The position numbers and the translations under genes were made by a program. Shown piece after piece: positions 6,241 through 13,106 of a stretch of DNA of 14,224 bases. The notes beneath the pieces are model-generated. The model worked only from the letters and a program-made list of their open reading frames with translations, searched no databases and was not told the DNA's origin. Origin of the DNA: an uncultured Clostridia bacterium (GTDB taxonomy: Bacteria > Bacillota > Clostridia > HGM11327). How positions within the stretch are numbered: the first letter of the stretch is position 1; every line of letters begins with the position of its first letter. The DNA lies in the NCBI GenBank assembly GCA_905210525.1, contig CAJLXE010000020.1, positions 1 to 14,224 of the forward strand. Reading direction: 5' to 3'.

Positions 6241-7213
6241 AAGCTTTTGTTTTTTTTACGGGTCTTACGTATTTCCAGAATCTTTTGCAATCATGATAGA
6301 AATAGAAAATTCTTCCCGGCGTTGTATCAAGTTCGTATCCGCTTTCGGCGTAATTGAATTCTTTCATAGCTCTTTCGATTTTTGCTTCTACCGTTGAGTT
6401 TTCTTTTTCAAAATCAAATGCTCCGTGTTCAAACACAATGTATTCACCTGCGGCAACGTCCATTATCTGCATTTGAGACGGTATTTCTCCGCTGTAATCT
6501 GCCGGCAGACGAACTCCGTATGCTTCTGCAAGCGGAATATCCCAGCTGCATATTCTTCCCGCAGGGTCATTTATAAATGCCATAAGTTGTCCGCTTCCGC
6601 TGTCCTGTTCGTTTCCGCCGTCGTCGTCAAGCTTGCCCTTTATGCTGTCGAGCAGTCCGCATATTGTATCGCAGTCCTGCCCCGGAATAACGCTTTGCTT
6701 CTGCCAGAAATCAAAATAGCCTATGCTTTCATAATTTCTGATGTGTAAAAATTTGTGTGCCGGCATTGTTACAAAGTATACTTTTATATCACCTTCTGAT
6801 TTTGCCATACCTGTTCCTCCGATTCCCAAAAGATAGCAGTCAAAAGGCCGTATAACTGTGCGGAGGGCAACGGGTACGGGATGATTTCGGTATTTTACGG
6901 GCGAAACGCCGTACGCTTTTTTGAAAGAACGTGTGAACGCTTCGTTGGATGAAAAACCGTAATCAAGTGCGATATCCAGAATCCCGGTTTGTGTGTCGCG
7001 TATATCTTTGAGAGCAAAGGCAAGTTTTCTGTGGTGCAGATAATTTTTGAGAGACATACCGGCAATTTCTTTGAATTTCCTCGACACATAAAATTCGGAA
7101 TACCCGAGTTCTTTGGAAAGACGCTTCAAAGTCAACGCTTCGCTGTCGTGATTTTTAATACATTTATCTATACTCCCGACTATGTTCTGAATATTTTTAT
7201 ACCATTCGTACAA
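6239..7213 (-). CDS. AraC family transcriptional regulator with C-terminal effector-type domain
   Basis: 324 residues from TTG at 7213, preceded by AAAGGAGA at the right distance (AGGAG eight bases upstream). Unusually for the family the DNA-binding part is N-terminal. Helix-turn-helix 1 is at about 27-48 (LTLKRLSKELGYSEFYVSRKF) and helix-turn-helix 2 at about 78-101. The second is in the classic form DIALDYGFSSNEAFTRSF followed by KKAYGVSPVKYR. From about 115 onward a GyrI-like/effector-binding type domain is expected, beginning TVIRPFDCYLLGIGG, with FVTMPAHKFLHIRNYESIG and ending GRIFYFYHDCKRFWKYV. Such proteins (Rob/MarA-like arrangement) usually sense small hydrophobic ligands and activate transport or stress genes. 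Target genes are not evident: both neighbours are unknown or convergent. The DNA-binding assignment is firm, the effector domain probable. Confidence 0.88.
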   Translation of the reverse strand: MYEWYKNIQNIVGSIDKCIKNHDSEALTLKRLSKELGYSEFYVSRKFKEIAGMSLKNYLHHRKLAFALKDIRDTQTGILDIALDYGFSSNEAFTRSFKKAYGVSPVKYRNHPVPVALRTVIRPFDCYLLGIGGTGMAKSEGDIKVYFVTMPAHKFLHIRNYESIGYFDFWQKQSVIPGQDCDTICGLLDSIKGKLDDDGGNEQDSGSGQLMAFINDPAGRICSWDIPLAEAYGVRLPADYSGEIPSQMQIMDVAAGEYIVFEHGAFDFEKENSTVEAKIERAMKEFNYAESGYELDTTPGRIFYFYHDCKRFWKYVRPVKKTKA

Positions 7214-7246
7214 TTAAAAATCTCCTTTCAACTGATTGACGATATA

Positions 7247-7252
7247 ATTATA
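7247..7252 (-). promoter_or_regulatory. Candidate -10 box of the AraC-type gene
   Basis: TATAAT on the minus strand (7252 to 7247) within TTGTATAAT, 33 bp before the TTG start. No recognisable -35 lies 16-18 bp upstream, which would fit an activator-dependent promoter, but this is speculative. Confidence 0.35.
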
Positions 7253-7367
7253 CAATATACTGCGGTTGTATGCTTGATTTTACTTGCTGTTATTTGAGTT
7301 GTATGCATGGAAATTATTTTTGATTATCGTCGTTTTCCGCGTAAAGTGAGATATAACCGTATAAACT

Positions 7368-7775
7368 TTATTTACGGTCAACTTCCATCCTTTCAAATTC
7401 AATTGTAAATGCAAATTCCGGTATATCGGAATCATAATCCAACAGTTTTGTTTCCAAAATTGAAAAATCTTTGTTTACGGTTAACTTGTCAGACACCCAA
7501 TATATTTTTTGGGATTCATCGGTTGCAATATGACCGACTAAAATTTTATAATTATAAAATCGGATTTTTGTTACTGAGTTGTCATAGAGAGCGCATGAGG
7601 CATCAATGGTGAGTTGGAGCATATTGCGGTCATTTTTGTTTTTTATTCCGTTATATCGATTGTAATCAATCGGAAATTCGTATGTTTCAGCCAGTGTAAT
7701 ACAGGCATCGTATAAACCGTCTTTCCAATATTGGTCAGACGTATTTGTCGGGTAAACAGAAAACTGTTTTTTCAT
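7368..7775 (-). CDS. Hypothetical protein, 135 aa, unknown family
   Basis: I do not recognise this protein. It has 135 residues, is soluble-looking and has neither a signal peptide nor a membrane segment. It is rich in aromatic residues, with alternating hydrophobic stretches that suggest mixed alpha/beta structure (SVTKIRFYNYKILVGHIA, ILETKLLDYDSDIPEFAFTI). The ATG at 7775 has AGGAAG nine bases upstream and overlaps the TGA of the preceding gene (ATGA), so the pair was translated from one message. Codon use is AT-rich compared with the housekeeping genes around it. Because the upstream partner looks truncated and lies behind a tRNA terminator, this gene may have lost its promoter. It could be an orphaned member of a small accessory operon; no function is proposed. 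Confidence 0.6.
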   Translation of the reverse strand: MKKQFSVYPTNTSDQYWKDGLYDACITLAETYEFPIDYNRYNGIKNKNDRNMLQLTIDASCALYDNSVTKIRFYNYKILVGHIATDESQKIYWVSDKLTVNKDFSILETKLLDYDSDIPEFAFTIEFERMEVDRK

Positions 7776-8066
7776 TGGGACTCACTTCCTGCCTGTTTGA
7801 TTTTTCTGTTTTTAGCATATAAAATACAAATAATAATCCAACCTATTACTGCTATTACGATGAAAGCTATATTGTAGGAATAAATCGGCTTTAACTTTAT
7901 GGTTGTACAAATTTCGGCATATGAATATCCGCGTGTGCCTGGATTGTTGGTATACTTCCATAATCTTTTTTCACCGTATGTAATGGATGTTGCTCTTATG
8001 GTTGTTGTCAAAGTTTTTTGTGCCGTTTTTATTAATTCGTATGGCTGAAAAGTTACTGTATTGTCA
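7772..8066 (-). pseudogene. Probable 3' remnant of a membrane-protein gene
   Basis: An open minus-strand frame ends at TGA 7774-7772. Its last ~80 codons look coding: ITYGEKRLWKYTNNPGTRGY, one strong membrane span (IAFIVIAVIGWIIICILYAK) and a basic tail. The frame stays open upstream to a TAG at 8203-8201, and DNTVTFQPYELIKTAQK just ahead of the only possible start also looks like protein. There is no in-frame ATG or GTG anywhere, and no ATG or GTG in any minus-strand frame between the tRNA and 8011. The only usable start is TTG at 8011, without a Shine-Dalgarno. I therefore read this as a gene that lost its 5' part; the break lies somewhere in 8066-8186. The left limit given is where protein-like sequence fades. 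Alternatively a 79-aa protein starts at TTG 8011. Confidence 0.55.
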
Positions 8067-8185
8067 GGGGAAGTTGATCCTCTGCTTGAATGTTTGATTT
8101 TTATTTTTATTTGGATGCTTTTATCGGAGGTTGTGTGTTCTGAGCGGTGCCGGAGCAGGGGAGAACGGTTTTGCCCGGAAAATAC

Positions 8186-8214
8186 AAAAAAGCTGAAAAC
8201 CTATTGTTTTCAGC
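8186..8214 (-). terminator. Rho-independent terminator after tRNA-Pro
   Basis: On the minus strand GCTGAAAAC (8214-8206) and GTTTTCAGC (8200-8192) form a perfect 9-bp stem with a 5-nt loop, followed directly by TTTTTTG (from 8191). It begins seven bases after the encoded CCA, the normal place for a tRNA terminator. Confidence 0.92.
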
Positions 8215-8220
8215 CTTATT

Positions 8221-8297
8221 TGGTCTGGGTGACAGGAGTTGAACCTGCGACCTCTTGAACCCCATTCAAGCGCGCTACCAAACTGCGCTACACCCAG
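8221..8297 (-). tRNA. tRNA-Pro (anticodon GGG), CCA encoded
   Basis: The full cloverleaf can be read on the minus strand. The acceptor stem is CTGGGTG/CACCCAG (7 bp) and the D-arm GCGC...GCGC. The anticodon stem CTTGA/TCAAG closes loop ATGGGGT, so the anticodon is GGG, decoding CCC and CCU. The variable loop is AGGTC and the T-arm GCAGG-TTCAACT-CCTGT. Discriminator A and an encoded CCA end the gene at 8221. The gene lies between the ispH-S1 gene and a terminator; no separate promoter with acceptable geometry was found, so it may be transcribed by read-through from upstream. Confidence 0.95.
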
Positions 8298-8364
8298 ATA
8301 AATATGCTTTCTGCATTACTGTTGTCAAAAAGCATAGTAAGCAAAACAAGCCAACCGAAATCCG

Positions 8365-8405
8365 TTTTCCGAGAGCATAAACATTACGTTCATACTCTCG
8401 GAAAA
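8365..8405. other. 11-bp perfect hairpin between ispH-S1 and tRNA-Pro
   Basis: TTTTCCGAGAG (8365-8375) pairs perfectly with CTCTCGGAAAA (8395-8405) around a 19-nt loop. Neither strand has a T-tract after the stem, so it does not read as a classical terminator in either direction. It may protect the 3' end of the ispH-S1 message or separate it from the tRNA. Confidence 0.6.
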
Positions 8406-8447
8406 ATATATAACATAATAGCTTAGACGGAAGATTCTAATCGACTA

Positions 8448-10607
8448 TCAGTTTTTTTCTGCTTCTCTTATTTCGTCAAGCATTTCCTGAGGGAAGAAGT
8501 CGCCGAGATTGATAGTCATATCTTCTTTGGTGTAAACCGATGAAGATTCCTGTCTGTCAGAGCTCTTAACAACTTTTTTCTTCTTCATGCCTGCGTCTGC
8601 TGCCGGCTTATCTGTTCTCGGCTTTCTTTCGCCGTTGAATGCCGGTTTTTCGGGCTTAGGCTCAAGCGCTTTCTTGCTTATGCTTATACGGCGCTTTTCC
8701 GGCTCGAAAACAACGATTTTAGCTTCAACTTCATCGCCTACCGCAAGTGCGTCCTCAACCTTCTCGACTCTCTTACGTGAAATCTGAGAAATATGAAGTA
8801 TAGCGTCAACATGAGGCTCAAGAACAACGATTGCACCGAAATCGGTCAAACGTACAACTTTACCCTTTACGATGTCGCCCAAAGCATATCTTTCGGCAAC
8901 CGTCTCCCACGGATGCGTGAGAAGCGTTCTGCGGTTAAGAGAAATCTTGTTATTCTCTTTGTCGATAGCAACGATTTTAGCTTCAACTTCATCGCCTACG
9001 TTTACAACGTCCGTAACGTTCTTAACGTTATCCCATGAAAGCTCGCTTATATGAATAAGACCGTCAAACAAACCAAGATCAACGAATGCACCGAAAGGTG
9101 TAACGTTTTTAACCTTGCCTTTGATTATATCGCCGACCTTATGTGTTTCCCAAAAAGCTTCTTCTTTCTTCTTGCGTTCTTCAATAGCAACTATTTTTCT
9201 GGAAGCCACAATTCTTTTAGCCTTGGGGTCAACATCTATGAATTTAACCTTCAACTCTTTGCCTACGAATGTTTCGGGATTCTTTACAAAGTGAACAGCC
9301 AGATGAGATGCGGGAACGAATACTCTGAAAGTACCGTATGTACCCAATGCTCCGCCTTTTACAGCTTCAGTGATTTTTATTGTAACAATATCACCGTTCT
9401 CTTTTATGTTGATAACCTCGTTCCATGCGGCTCTTTCCAAAATCGGTTTTCTCGACAATATAACATTGCCGTCTCCGTCGTTCACCTGAACAACCTCAAC
9501 CTCAACCTCTTCGCCTACGGACACAACATCCTGAAGCTTTACGCCTTCCTCAAGCTTGTATTCGCTCTTCGGAATAATACCGTCTGCTTTGTAGCCAAGA
9601 TTTACATAAACAGCGTCATCTGTAACAGAAATTACAACGCCCTTTACGTACTGACCGTTTCGCAGCTTTACCATTGACTTCTCAAAGTCTTCCATTGTTG
9701 CTTCTTCAGCAACGTTTTCAGCAACCTGCTCGCCGACAACAGTTTCTTCTGTCATTTCGGCAATCTTCTGCTCTTCCGTCATTCTTTCAATAACCTCCTT
9801 GATCACCCTGTCGGGTGTCGATGCTCCGGCAACGATTCCTACGTTTTTTATGCCGTCCGATATATTAATAACATCAGCTGCAGATTGTACAGCAAAAGTG
9901 TTATTACAATGTTTTTTGCAAAGCTCATACAGTCTTTTTGTATTGGAGCTTTTTTTGTCCCCTATAACTACCATCATATCCGACTTTGAAGCAAGCTCTT
10001 CGGCAGCTGCCTGCCTTTGTGCGGTAGCGGAACAAATCGTATTGAACACAAGCGCATCGGGCGCTTTTTCTTTTATTATATTAACCATATCCGCAAAATG
10101 AGCCGCATCTGCCGTTGTCTGTGCAACCACACAAATTCTGCCCGATATATGCTCAAACGGGATATTTTCAATTTCACCGGAATCGTATGCCACATATGTA
10201 TCCGACAAAGCCCAGCCTTTTATGCCTGTTACTTCAGGGTGCTCGGCTTTACCTATTATAACCGTCGTATATCCCTTGCCGGAATATTCATTAACGAGAC
10301 GGTGTATCTTTTTTACATACGGGCAAGTAGCGTCAACTATGCGCAAGCCTTTTTCTTCTGCCTGCCTGTAAACCTCTTCGCCTACGCCGTGAGATCTTAT
10401 GACCAACACGCCGTTTTCTATATCCGATACTGAATCTATTGCCGCAACGCCCTTTGCCGCGAGTTCATCAACTACAAACGAGTTATGAATTATGGGCCCG
10501 AGCGTATAAACGCATCCGTTATTTTGTCCGGCTTCTTCCAGAACCATATCTACCGCTCTTTTTACGCCGAAGCAGAAGCCTGAATGTTTGCTTACAATTA
10601 TATTCAA
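8448..10607 (-). CDS. ispH: IspH-S1 fusion: HMBPP reductase joined to four ribosomal S1 domains
   Basis: 719 residues from TTG at 10607, with GAGG five bases upstream. Residues 1-~277 are IspH (LytB), the [4Fe-4S] enzyme that reduces 4-hydroxy-3-methylbut-2-enyl diphosphate to IPP and DMAPP in the last step of the MEP pathway. Cluster cysteines are C12 (GFCFGV), C95 (DATCPYV) and C192 (NTICSAT). Substrate-site residues H41, H73, H123, E125, T164-T165, S220-S221/N222 and S263 are all present. An acidic linker (~278-312) leads to four S1 RNA-binding domains at roughly 315-386, 400-472, 489-561 and 575-647; the third is the most canonical (KGKVKNVTPFGAFVDLGLFD). A lysine-rich tail ends the protein. 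Clostridial genomes often carry this fusion, annotated as bifunctional IspH/ribosomal protein S1. Both halves look intact. It lies downstream of plsC and has its own promoter. Confidence 0.95.
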   Translation of the reverse strand: MNIIVSKHSGFCFGVKRAVDMVLEEAGQNNGCVYTLGPIIHNSFVVDELAAKGVAAIDSVSDIENGVLVIRSHGVGEEVYRQAEEKGLRIVDATCPYVKKIHRLVNEYSGKGYTTVIIGKAEHPEVTGIKGWALSDTYVAYDSGEIENIPFEHISGRICVVAQTTADAAHFADMVNIIKEKAPDALVFNTICSATAQRQAAAEELASKSDMMVVIGDKKSSNTKRLYELCKKHCNNTFAVQSAADVINISDGIKNVGIVAGASTPDRVIKEVIERMTEEQKIAEMTEETVVGEQVAENVAEEATMEDFEKSMVKLRNGQYVKGVVISVTDDAVYVNLGYKADGIIPKSEYKLEEGVKLQDVVSVGEEVEVEVVQVNDGDGNVILSRKPILERAAWNEVINIKENGDIVTIKITEAVKGGALGTYGTFRVFVPASHLAVHFVKNPETFVGKELKVKFIDVDPKAKRIVASRKIVAIEERKKKEEAFWETHKVGDIIKGKVKNVTPFGAFVDLGLFDGLIHISELSWDNVKNVTDVVNVGDEVEAKIVAIDKENNKISLNRRTLLTHPWETVAERYALGDIVKGKVVRLTDFGAIVVLEPHVDAILHISQISRKRVEKVEDALAVGDEVEAKIVVFEPEKRRISISKKALEPKPEKPAFNGERKPRTDKPAADAGMKKKKVVKSSDRQESSSVYTKEDMTINLGDFFPQEMLDEIREAEKN

Positions 10608-10657
10608 ATGAACCTCATCAATACTTCATATGCAGCGTCCGAACAAAAACTATATAG

Positions 10658-10686
10658 ATTGTACACCAAAACTTAAAAATTTGCAA
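10658..10686 (-). promoter_or_regulatory. Sigma-A promoter of the ispH-S1 gene
   Basis: On the minus strand TTGCAA (10686-10681) and TACAAT (10663-10658) are exactly 17 bp apart, matching the consensus at 4/6 and 5/6 positions. The -35 starts immediately after the plsC stop codon. The leader would be about 45 nt. Confidence 0.65.
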
Positions 10687-11289
10687 TCACTTTTTTAAAG
10701 ATTTACGAACATTTTCATAAATTTTATTTGTGATCTCATTTTTTACGTCATCGTTGAAACGCTGTTTATATAATTCGGTAAAATCCAAAGGCTCGGAAAA
10801 TATGACTTCACATCGTGAAAACAGCTTACGGTTACAGTTTATTGTCACCGTAACGACCTTTGTTTTCGCCATGTATGCTATAATTGCGGCTCCGTGCTGA
10901 AATTCGAGAAGATCGTTTTCTGTACGGTTTCTTGTGCCTTCGGGGAATATTCCTACGACTTCACCGTTCTTAAGCTTATTGACTCCCCACTTTACCGCTC
11001 CGAGATCGGAGGCTGTGTGAGAAACGGCTTTCACTCCGAGGACATCTCCCATGTACCACTTCAGAAAGCGGCCTTCTGTAAGAGCCTGTTTGGCAAAAAA
11101 GTATATGTATCTTTTTCTTAAAGCGACATAAATCAGCACGGGATCTTCTGCTTTTCTGTGGTTGGCACAGATCAGAACCCCGCCTTCTTTCGGAACGTTC
11201 TCGGCTCCGACTACACGGAAACGATATTTGATTCTGTAAAACACAGTAGCAAGTACTGCGGAAATGTTTCTTAACGCTTTATTAAACAT
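10687..11289 (-). CDS. plsC: 1-acyl-sn-glycerol-3-phosphate acyltransferase (PlsC family)
   Basis: 200 residues from ATG at 11289. PlsC-type enzymes transfer an acyl group to lysophosphatidic acid to give phosphatidic acid at the cytoplasmic membrane face. The catalytic block NHRKAEDP (about 43-50) contains the HxxxxD motif, with His44 and Asp49. The substrate-binding block FPEGTRNR is at about 115-122. The N terminus is moderately hydrophobic (ISAVLATVFYRI) and can serve as membrane anchor; 200 aa is a usual length for short Firmicute PlsC. An in-frame GTG at 11331 would give 214 aa, but it lies upstream of the likely -10 box at 11317-11322, so the ATG is preferred. The gene order plsC then ispH-S1 is recurrent in Clostridia, where cmk often precedes plsC; here cmk is absent. 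Confidence 0.92.
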   Translation of the reverse strand: MFNKALRNISAVLATVFYRIKYRFRVVGAENVPKEGGVLICANHRKAEDPVLIYVALRKRYIYFFAKQALTEGRFLKWYMGDVLGVKAVSHTASDLGAVKWGVNKLKNGEVVGIFPEGTRNRTENDLLEFQHGAAIIAYMAKTKVVTVTINCNRKLFSRCEVIFSEPLDFTELYKQRFNDDVKNEITNKIYENVRKSLKK

Positions 11290-11316
11290 TACAAATTTGC
11301 CTTTCCGGACTGTCGT

Positions 11317-11322
11317 ATTATA
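11317..11322 (-). promoter_or_regulatory. Candidate -10 box of plsC
   Basis: TATAAT on the minus strand (11322 to 11317), 27 bp before the ATG at 11289. No good -35 at 16-18 bp. It supports the shorter plsC reading, since a GTG start at 11331 would precede the transcription start. Confidence 0.45.
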
Positions 11323-11444
11323 TTTTACCACATCTTTTCAATTATTGCAACAATTTTTTGATATTTTTTATGGTTTGTTTCAAAAAAATTTTCCCCATAA
11401 ATTCTCAAAATAAATTCATGAATAATCCGTGCGGTACATTTTAT

Positions 11445-12254
11445 TCACAATATGTTTACATAATTGAATACAATCATTGCAGCGAGAAAAACTGCCGTAA
11501 ATATTGCACCGACATAGTCTATGCTGCTTACTCTGAGCGGATTCATTCTGGTTCTGCCCTCTCCGCCGTTGTAGCATCTTGCGGTCATTGCGAGAGCCAG
11601 TTCGTCGGCGCGTCTGAATGCGCTTACAAAGAGCGGAATAAGCAGAGGAATCATGCTTTTTGCCTTTTGGTAAAGATTTCCCGTGTCGAAGCTTGCTCCG
11701 CGCGCCATTTGCGCTTTCATTATTTTATCTGTTTCTTCCATGAGCGTAGGGATAAAGCGCAGTGCTATCGTCATCATCATGGCAAGCTCGTGAGCCGGAA
11801 ACTTTATTTTTTTGAGGGGACTGAGCAGTGATTCTATTCCCACGGTAAGAGATATGGGCGATGTGGTCAGAGTGAGGAGTCCCGTAAAGAATATGAGCAT
11901 TATTATTCTTGTGAGCATGAGGGCGGCTTTTATGAGACCGTCATCTGTCACCTTCAGAATCCAGAAACCGAACAGAACATTTCCCGTTCTTGTGAAAAAT
12001 ATGTTTATAACCAGCATGAAAAGCAATATAAACCAAAGCGGTTTTATGTTTTTCAGCAAAAGCTTTACAGGAACCCTGGCTGAAGCGATAACAACGCCTA
12101 CAAATAATCCTGCAGTTATGTATCCTGCCAATGAATTTATCATAAACAGAACAATAATGAACACAAATGTGATAACGAGCTTGAACCGCGGATCCATTTT
12201 GTGAACAACGCTGTCGGCAGGAAAGTACTGACCGAAAGTCACATCCTTGAACAT
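11445..12254 (-). CDS. ecfT: Energy-coupling factor transporter transmembrane protein EcfT
   Basis: 269 residues. EcfT is the integral membrane scaffold of ECF vitamin/metal transporters, coupling the two ATPases to exchangeable substrate-binding S proteins. Hydrophobic segments are visible at about 25-60 (two), 72-90, 108-135 and 245-267. The cytoplasmic coupling helices carry the two family signatures: KAQMARGASF (Ala-Arg-Gly at 184-186) and AMTARCYNGGEGRTRMNPL (Ala-Arg-Cys at 225-227). The Cys in the second motif is a frequent clostridial variant. The ATG directly follows the ecfA2 stop codon (TAAATG, no gap), indicating coupled translation. It is the last gene of the operon; no convincing intrinsic terminator follows, so some read-through towards plsC is possible. 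Confidence 0.95.
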   Translation of the reverse strand: MFKDVTFGQYFPADSVVHKMDPRFKLVITFVFIIVLFMINSLAGYITAGLFVGVVIASARVPVKLLLKNIKPLWFILLFMLVINIFFTRTGNVLFGFWILKVTDDGLIKAALMLTRIIMLIFFTGLLTLTTSPISLTVGIESLLSPLKKIKFPAHELAMMMTIALRFIPTLMEETDKIMKAQMARGASFDTGNLYQKAKSMIPLLIPLFVSAFRRADELALAMTARCYNGGEGRTRMNPLRVSSIDYVGAIFTAVFLAAMIVFNYVNIL

Positions 12255-13106
12255 TTAGTTTTTTCCTCCCAACTCGTCAATAATAACACGCGTCATGCTG
12301 TCAACGTCGAATATGCCGTCGGGTATGTGAAATTTGCCCGAACGGTTCAATTCTGAGGCAAGCAATGAAAGCTGAGGCGGGTCAAGCTTCAGATTAGCGT
12401 TTTTCTCGGAAAAAACTTCCGACGGAGTTCCCGTAAATACGAGCTTTCCCTCGGACATGACGAATATTCTGTCTGCAAGGCGCGCAACATCGTCCATGCT
12501 GTGGGAAATAAGTATTATCGTTTTGCCTTTTTTGCGTACTTTGTTTATGGATTCAAACAAAAGCTCTCTGCCTTTGGGATCAAGTCCTGCGGTAGGTTCG
12601 TCAAAAATTATTATATCCGGATTCATAGCCAGCACGCCCGCTATTGCTACACGGCGCTTTTGTCCGCCGGAAAGCTCAAATGGCGAAAGCTCGGCAACTT
12701 CATCGTAATCAAGCCCCATATCGGTTATTGCGTCCCGGACAAGAACTTCGATCTCGTTTTCGGGTATACTGCGGTTTTTCGGTCCGAATGCAACATCTTT
12801 TGCCACCGTTTCTTCAAAAAGCTGATATTCAGGGTACTGAAACACAAGTCCGACTCTGCTTCTTATTTCTTTAAGATCCTTTTTTGACGCGCTTATTTCA
12901 AAGCCGTCAACGAGAACTCTTCCTGACGTCGGTATGAGCAAGCCGTTGAGCTGTTGTATGAGCGTTGATTTTCCCGAACCGGTATGACCTATTATCGCTA
13001 TAAATTCTCCCTGTTCTATTTCAAAGCTTACGTTATCGACAGCCAATGTTTCAAACGGAGTCCCCTGCATATAAATGTATGATAAATTTTCTACTTTAAT
13101 TGACAT
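12255..13106 (-). CDS. ecfA2: ECF transporter ATP-binding protein EcfA2
   Basis: 283 residues. This is one of the two ABC ATPases of the ECF module. Walker A is GHTGSGKST (40-48), the Q-loop is FQYPEYQLFEETV with Gln90, the signature is LSGGQKRR (145-152), Walker B is IIIFDEPTAGLD (165-176), and the switch histidine is His202 (ISHSMDD). The YPEYQLFEETV block after the Q-loop and the DEPTAGLDP form separate EcfA2 from EcfA1. The start ATG at 13106 lies inside the end of ecfA1 (16-bp overlap), and the stop abuts the ecfT start. All catalytic residues are present, so the protein should be active. The C-terminal ~60 residues form the ECF ATPase dimerisation extension. Confidence 0.95.
   Translation of the reverse strand: MSIKVENLSYIYMQGTPFETLAVDNVSFEIEQGEFIAIIGHTGSGKSTLIQQLNGLLIPTSGRVLVDGFEISASKKDLKEIRSRVGLVFQYPEYQLFEETVAKDVAFGPKNRSIPENEIEVLVRDAITDMGLDYDEVAELSPFELSGGQKRRVAIAGVLAMNPDIIIFDEPTAGLDPKGRELLFESINKVRKKGKTIILISHSMDDVARLADRIFVMSEGKLVFTGTPSEVFSEKNANLKLDPPQLSLLASELNRSGKFHIPDGIFDVDSMTRVIIDELGGKN

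Noticed and set aside
7356..7378. ACCGTA...TACGGT hairpin as a terminator of the 135-aa gene
   Set aside because: Only a 6-bp stem, it overlaps the stop codon and has no T-tract afterwards.
8061..8258. Plus-strand frame ending WVTGVEPATS
   Set aside because: That ending is the typical artefact of translating a tRNA gene in the wrong direction; it overlaps tRNA-Pro and its terminator.
8301..8328. TTGACA (minus, 8328-8323) with CATATT (8306-8301) as a tRNA promoter
   Set aside because: Spacing is acceptable, but the -10 ends only three bases before the mature tRNA 5' end, which would put the transcription start inside the tRNA.
9051..9677. Plus-strand open frame of 208 codons inside the ispH-S1 gene
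   Set aside because: It is the antisense shadow of well-conserved S1 domains, with no ribosome binding site and no recognisable motifs.
11332..11444. Terminator after ecfT
   Set aside because: Only AT-rich short inverted repeats are present (for example TTTTTTGA with TCAAAAAA); none has a GC-rich stem followed by a T-run.
11812..12204. Plus-strand open frame opposite ecfT
   Set aside because: Antisense shadow of a gene with both EcfT signature motifs and correct spacing in its operon.
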